From: Pseudomonadota bacterium
GTDB taxonomy: Bacteria; Pseudomonadota; Gammaproteobacteria; Acidiferrobacterales; UBA6901
Direction: 5' to 3'
Length of the DNA stretch: 9,357 bases
Assembly (NCBI GenBank): GCA_021783175.1
Contig: JAJXUF010000124.1
Span: 1 to 9,357 of the forward strand
The notes beneath the pieces were generated by a model, which did no database searches, was not told where the DNA came from, and was given only the letters and a program-made list of their open reading frames with translations. Positions 6,845 through 9,357 of the stretch are shown one piece after another. The position numbers and the translations under genes were made by a program. Position 1 is the stretch's first letter, and each line of letters opens with the position of its first letter.

Positions 6845-7267
6845 TCACCGTAACGAACCACGATCCACTGACTGCGTAGCGGCTGCAATTTCTTTCAGTC
6901 GTTCCGACAAACGTGCCGCGTCCACCGGATAGGGCAGTGCGTCGGCAATGCGGAAGCGGCTGCGCAGCTTTTCAAACTGATGTGCATGCTCGCGATCGTA
7001 GAATACGATTACCTGTGTCTGCGGCGAGCGCTGGATGACCGCAAGCAGCGACTCGAGACTGCTGGTTCGATCTCGAAAATCGGACTGAAAATTGAATTCC
7101 GCGACGATGACTTCAGGCGCCGATTGTTTCAACAGAGCCAGCGCCTTGCGTACCGATGTGACGGTCGCGACTTCAAAGCCCGCTTGCCGGTAAAGATCGG
7201 CAAAATTCGGATAACCACCAAGCTCGATAATTGCCAGTAATCTCTTTTTGGCGGATGTGTCAGTCAT
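6845..7267 (-). CDS. degenerate response-regulator receiver-like protein (pseudo-receiver)
   Basis: 140-residue single-domain protein with the alternating strand/helix pattern of CheY-like receivers: LLAIIELGG, FEVATVTSVRKALALLKQ, PEVIVAEFNF, QVIVFYD, ADALPYPVDAARLSERLKEI. The hallmark residues are changed. The acidic pair after strand 1 is missing (IIELGG). The phospho-acceptor Asp is replaced by Glu57 (VAEFNF). The conserved Ser/Thr after strand 4 reads FYD. The Lys before the cis-Pro is Tyr (YPV). Such a protein should not be phosphorylated normally and may be a constitutive or protein-interaction switch; Glu can mimic phospho-Asp. No output domain or partner kinase is visible. No clear ribosome site precedes the ATG. 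It faces the lipoprotein gene tail to tail. A non-receiver Rossmann-like role remains possible. Confidence 0.72.
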   Translation of the reverse strand: MTDTSAKKRLLAIIELGGYPNFADLYRQAGFEVATVTSVRKALALLKQSAPEVIVAEFNFQSDFRDRTSSLESLLAVIQRSPQTQVIVFYDREHAHQFEKLRSRFRIADALPYPVDAARLSERLKEIAAATQSVDRGSLR

Positions 7268-7660
7268 TAGAAATCTGTTTCATTGCCATTCCCGCTTCGT
7301 GCACTTGTCATGCGCAGCGCGTTCACCGAATCCGGCCGTCTTTTGCGGCAACAACCCATGCGGCAGTTACTGCAGAACGCTAGCGATTGCATTAACCAAC
7401 TGGTGGCCCAGCAGTACATGACATGTTCACGCCGGCCCTAGGTCGGAGTATTCAATTGCATGTTTGTGCGACTATATCACTAAGAAATATTGTGAACACC
7501 TACGTTGCGCTACGAAAAGGAATAGGTCGCACCAGGCTCGCAGCCACCGGGAAAAGAGCACTGGCCGTACCGGTAACAGCATGAAACCGGAATACGATAG
7601 CAATGCGAACGACCATGACGCGCGGTCTAGAGTAGCAACCGGCGTAGGCGATCGATCGTA

Positions 7661-7933
7661 TTAGTCGCGGGAAATTACGTCAGAAAAAGGACGTCGGTTG
7701 ATTGCCGCAAACAGTAACTCAAGACCACGACGCACTCCTAGATATTGCAGTTGAGGCGCAGCCAAACCGGAGAACGCGGGGCCTGGCTCGATGTTGCAAA
7801 AGCATTTGCGTTGCCGATGTTTCGCTTGCTGCTTATTCGTGCGGCGCACATGGCTATCGACGCAAGGGCGGGCCCGTATGCTGCGGCTGTCAGTGCGCTG
7901 CACACGCTGAAGCATCAGGCGACAATCGTTCAA
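7661..7933 (-). CDS. doubtful small ORF, unknown
   Basis: If real, it encodes about 90 residues starting at TTG 7933, 11 nt after a perfect AAGGAGG (complement of 7945-7951); an in-frame ATG lies six codons later. The N-terminal half is rich in Arg, Gln and Cys and looks non-coding, while the C-terminal part (LGVRRGLELLFAAINRRPF) could be an amphipathic helix. I recognise no family. It lies 82 bp downstream of the Rossmann gene on the same strand. The good ribosome site is the only real support; the odd composition argues against it. Confidence 0.2.
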   Translation of the reverse strand: MNDCRLMLQRVQRTDSRSIRARPCVDSHVRRTNKQQAKHRQRKCFCNIEPGPAFSGLAAPQLQYLGVRRGLELLFAAINRRPFSDVISRD

Positions 7934-7963
7934 CTCGCTCAATGCCTCCTTCGGCTGTGGTCG

Positions 7964-7979
7964 CACGGGCATGGCCGTG
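7964..7979 (-). other. small hairpin downstream of the Rossmann gene
   Basis: CACGG-gcatgg-CCGTG, 37 bp after the stop of the - strand Rossmann gene. Five base pairs, no U-tract on either strand. Might help 3'-end formation; weak. Confidence 0.15.
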
Positions 7980-8015
7980 GACGATCGTGAGCAGCCAAAG
8001 TGGTGTTGGTTACGA

Positions 8016-8396
8016 TCAGGCAACAGCCGCCTGCGGCATGGGCTCATCGAAGAAATACCACAGCAGTCGGGCGAAGACATCGGGCGCGATGGCGGTGTGG
8101 AGATTCTTTGTCTCGATGAGCTTGAGGCGCAGATTTTGACGGACACGTGTGTCTTCTGACAGATCGAATATGATATCTATCTTATCCCCCATCTTAAGCA
8201 CGTCGGCAGGATCCCGAAATACGGGAACTTTGCTGTGGGCAAAACCGAGTGCCACAGCCGAGTCCGGCTGATCGTGGGCGACTGCGACTATTTCGACAGG
8301 AATGCGGTCCGCGTGAATTTTCTCGAGAAAGTGTTCGGCAAAAGTCTCACCCATTGCTCCCAAGCCTAGTAGTGCAATCCGGATCTTTTTATTCAT
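8016..8396 (-). CDS. stand-alone NAD(P)-binding Rossmann-fold protein
   Basis: 126 residues from the ATG at 8396. It opens with KIRIALLGLGAMGETFAEHF, where G11-L-G13-A-M-G16 is the dinucleotide-binding G-x-G-x-x-G loop. Then come VEIVAVAHDQ (strand 2), a segment with VPVFRDPADVL, the strand/helix IDIIFDLSED, and HTAIAPDVFARLLWYFFDE. This follows the N-terminal domain of Gfo/Idh/MocA oxidoreductases and homoserine dehydrogenase, but the catalytic C-terminal domain is absent, so it probably binds a nucleotide rather than running a full dehydrogenase reaction. The ending resembles N-terminal Rossmann-like segments that I recall from some bacterial sensor kinases, which is inference. The ribosome site GAGGG (complement of 8402-8406) lies 5 nt before this ATG, which decides it over the in-frame start at 8489. 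Not evidently truncated: it has its own promoter-like region. Confidence 0.75.
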   Translation of the reverse strand: MNKKIRIALLGLGAMGETFAEHFLEKIHADRIPVEIVAVAHDQPDSAVALGFAHSKVPVFRDPADVLKMGDKIDIIFDLSEDTRVRQNLRLKLIETKNLHTAIAPDVFARLLWYFFDEPMPQAAVA

Positions 8397-8439
8397 GTTT
8401 TCCCTCTTGTAATAGGTCCAGGTAAAGACGGCTCTTTTA

Positions 8440-8458
8440 ATTATGTCCTTTTTGGACA
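8440..8458 (-). promoter_or_regulatory. putative operator overlapping a -10 element of the Rossmann gene
   Basis: TGTCC-ttttt-GGACA (8444-8458) is a perfect 5+5 bp inverted repeat with a 5-bp A/T spacer. On the - strand its edge overlaps CATAAT (complement of 8440-8445), a good -10 hexamer about 44 bp before the ATG. No fair -35 is found 17 bp upstream, so an activator site or a repressor site over the promoter would both fit. Placement is the main support. Confidence 0.35.
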
Positions 8459-8559
8459 GTTGCCGGCCTGGCGCAAATCCACCGCGCAACGAACTTCATC
8501 GCCAGTGGCCAGTAGGTCCAGTATAGATGAGTGAAACTGATGGACGCGGCGGGAAAGGC

Positions 8560-8618
8560 AGGTGATCACGCGAGACATCTGTTATCTACTACCGCTCGTC
8601 GGCGCTTGGTGATCACCT
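8560..8618. repeat. inverted repeat of two GTGATCAC palindromes
   Basis: AGGTGATCAC (8560-8569) and GTGATCACCT (8609-8618) are exact inverted copies separated by 39 bp, and each contains the self-palindromic 8-mer GTGATCAC. Two identical palindromic half-sites about 49 bp apart suggest a dimeric regulator binding twice with looping, or a long hairpin. They lie roughly 165-220 bp upstream of the Rossmann gene start. Confidence 0.4.
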
Positions 8619-8801
8619 ACGGGAATCGGCACCAGGCGAAGTCGTAGCTCGAACGGTTGCATCGCGTGGCAACCGCCGATGACTGATTCACTGATAGTTT
8701 CCTGGGCCCTAACATGCTCGAGTTGTGATTCCCAGACGCACGCAGCCATCGTATCGTTGAAGTACCCGGGCGTAATCATTGGCGGCTCGCGGCGTAATCG
8801 G

Positions 8802-8821
8802 CAAGGCGAGGCGCCGCCTTG
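8802..8821. repeat. 7-bp stem hairpin
   Basis: CAAGGCG (8802-8808), loop of 6, CGCCTTG (8815-8821). No T-run on either side, so a classic terminator is unlikely. A second stem, GTCGGT with ACCGAC (8858-8877), lies 36 bp further on. Confidence 0.3.
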
Positions 8822-9015
8822 ATCAGTTGGACGCGTTGCTCTTGGGTATGCTCAGGGGTCGGTGACAGACGACCGACACAAGCAGCCGATTCAAAAGGGG
8901 GACTTTGCGTCTGCATTGAGCCGAACCCAACGCTGATCGCCTATCTTGTGACTGGGTGTGGGCATTGTCGGGCCACTGGCGGCAGATGAGGCTGCAGCTG
9001 TTGTTTGATTCGGAG

Positions 9016-9037
9016 CAGGTGCCCGCGCCTGCACCTG
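9016..9037 (-). terminator. hairpin just after the DsbA-like gene, possible terminator
   Basis: CAGGTGC (9016-9022), 8-nt loop, GCACCTG (9031-9037): a perfect 7-bp GC-rich stem starting 4 nt past the stop codon of the - strand gene. The following - strand bases (TCCGAATC) have no U-tract, so termination is plausible but not proven. Confidence 0.4.
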
Positions 9038-9041
9038 ACCA

Positions 9042-9357
9042 TTACAGCGCCTGTCGTTCCTGAATTAGCCGGTTCGCCGCCTGCGTCAGTTGATTGAATG
9101 GCACGGCCCCAACAAGAATCTGCTGGCCGAAAAGATAAGTTGGCGTCGCGCGTATGTGTAGGCGTGCGGCCTGCAGTAGGTTCTGTTGTAGCCGTTGCTC
9201 GAATTCCGGTTCTGACCAAGCTGCTTGGGCTAGATCTGCCGGCAAGCCAGCTTCCAGTGCGATATCTTTAAGGACTTCCCGGTCGCCGATGTTTTGTCCG
9301 CGCACAAAATAGGCGTGGAAAAGAGCCTCGTGCAGCGTGTAGAAGATGTCACGTCCC
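9042..9357 (-). CDS. DsbA/FrnE-family thioredoxin-fold protein, C-terminal part (5' end outside window)
   Basis: The frame is open to the right edge and gives 104 residues; the GTG at 9305 is internal, since the sequence before it (FYTLHEALFHAYF) continues the same domain. The helical block LFHAYFVRGQNIGDREVL and the following GLPADL are typical of the helical insertion of DsbA-like proteins of the FrnE / 2-hydroxychromene-2-carboxylate isomerase type. The cis-proline loop is seen as RATPTYLFGQQILVGAVP. The first half of the thioredoxin fold, including any C-x-x-C, lies beyond the window, so whether it is an oxidoreductase or an isomerase-like enzyme, and whether it is exported, cannot be told. 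Its neighbour content (DsbG 4.4 kb away) is not enough to link it functionally. Confidence 0.85.
   Translation of the reverse strand, partial: GRDIFYTLHEALFHAYFVRGQNIGDREVLKDIALEAGLPADLAQAAWSEPEFEQRLQQNLLQAARLHIRATPTYLFGQQILVGAVPFNQLTQAANRLIQERQAL

Larger units (their letters stand above)
7268..8015. other. gene-poor stretch, no confident gene
   Basis: About 750 bp between the receiver-like and Rossmann genes. Stop-interrupted in most frames; the frames that stay open give Arg/Cys/Ser-rich translations without recognisable motifs. It contains a perfect 10-bp palindrome CGATCGATCG (7649-7658), a 7-bp inverted pair TGTTCAC (7424-7430) and GTGAACA (7492-7498) flanking an AT-rich patch, and one doubtful small ORF (7661-7933, -). 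It must also hold the promoter of the receiver-like gene. Decayed coding DNA is possible but I recognise no family. Confidence 0.5.
8459..9015. other. intergenic region with inverted repeats, no gene
   Basis: About 560 bp between the Rossmann gene promoter and the 3' end of the DsbA-like gene. No convincing coding frame is seen. It holds the paired GTGATCAC palindromes (8560-8618), hairpins at 8802-8821 and 8858-8877, and a 9-bp direct repeat TAGGTCCAG at 8413-8421 and 8513-8521. No tRNA or known riboswitch fold was recognised. Confidence 0.5.

Noticed and set aside
7464..7664. 66-codon open frame on the + strand
   Set aside because: No ribosome site, composition without hydrophobic core, no family resemblance.
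7661..8146. 161-codon - strand frame overlapping the Rossmann gene
   Set aside because: Its first half is the wrong frame of the Rossmann gene; only the part after 7933 has its own ribosome site, and that is listed separately at low confidence.
8397..8489. Upstream extension of the Rossmann protein to the start at 8489
   Set aside because: The extra 31 residues would precede the ribosome site and promoter-like repeat, and the Rossmann strand begins right after the ATG at 8396.

Overview
This window looks like ordinary chromosome from a Gram-negative proteobacterium, most likely gamma- or betaproteobacterial. HrpB-type helicase, DsbG, a Do-type periplasmic protease and a BamE-like outer-membrane lipoprotein all point to a two-membrane cell. 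Genus cannot be read from the sequence alone. I see no IS element, CRISPR array, tRNA, rRNA or phage gene.

Layout. 1-1932 (+) is the C-terminal three quarters of the helicase HrpB, cut by the left edge. It converges on an alpha/beta-hydrolase gene (1976-2863, -) whose nucleophile elbow carries Cys instead of Ser. Next on the + strand come a small NTF2-like gene (3169-3576, probable TTG start), dsbG (3798-4646), a two-PDZ Do protease (4917-6428) and, 23 bp later, a BamE-like lipoprotein gene (6452-6823). From 6845 to the right edge everything is on the - strand: a degenerate receiver-domain protein (6845-7267), a gene-poor stretch with at most one doubtful small ORF (7661-7933), a stand-alone Rossmann-fold protein (8016-8396), a roughly 600-bp intergenic region with several inverted repeats, and the C-terminal part of a DsbA/FrnE-like thioredoxin-fold protein cut by the right edge (9042-9357).

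How the genes fit together. The centre is an envelope protein-quality block: DsbG (disulfide isomerase/reductase), the Do protease (unfolded-protein degradation) and a BamE-like lipoprotein (outer-membrane assembly fold). A sigma-E/AlgU-like promoter (GAACTT, 16-nt spacer, TCCAT) sits about 88 bp before the protease start. The protease and lipoprotein genes are probably one envelope-stress operon. The other genes are unlinked housekeeping or poorly characterised functions.

I did not find clear evidence of a wholly new multi-gene system. The points most worth a second look are the Cys-nucleophile hydrolase, the pseudo-receiver with Glu at the phospho-acceptor position, the solitary Rossmann protein with an operator-like repeat over its putative promoter, and the sigma-E-like protease/BamE-like operon.
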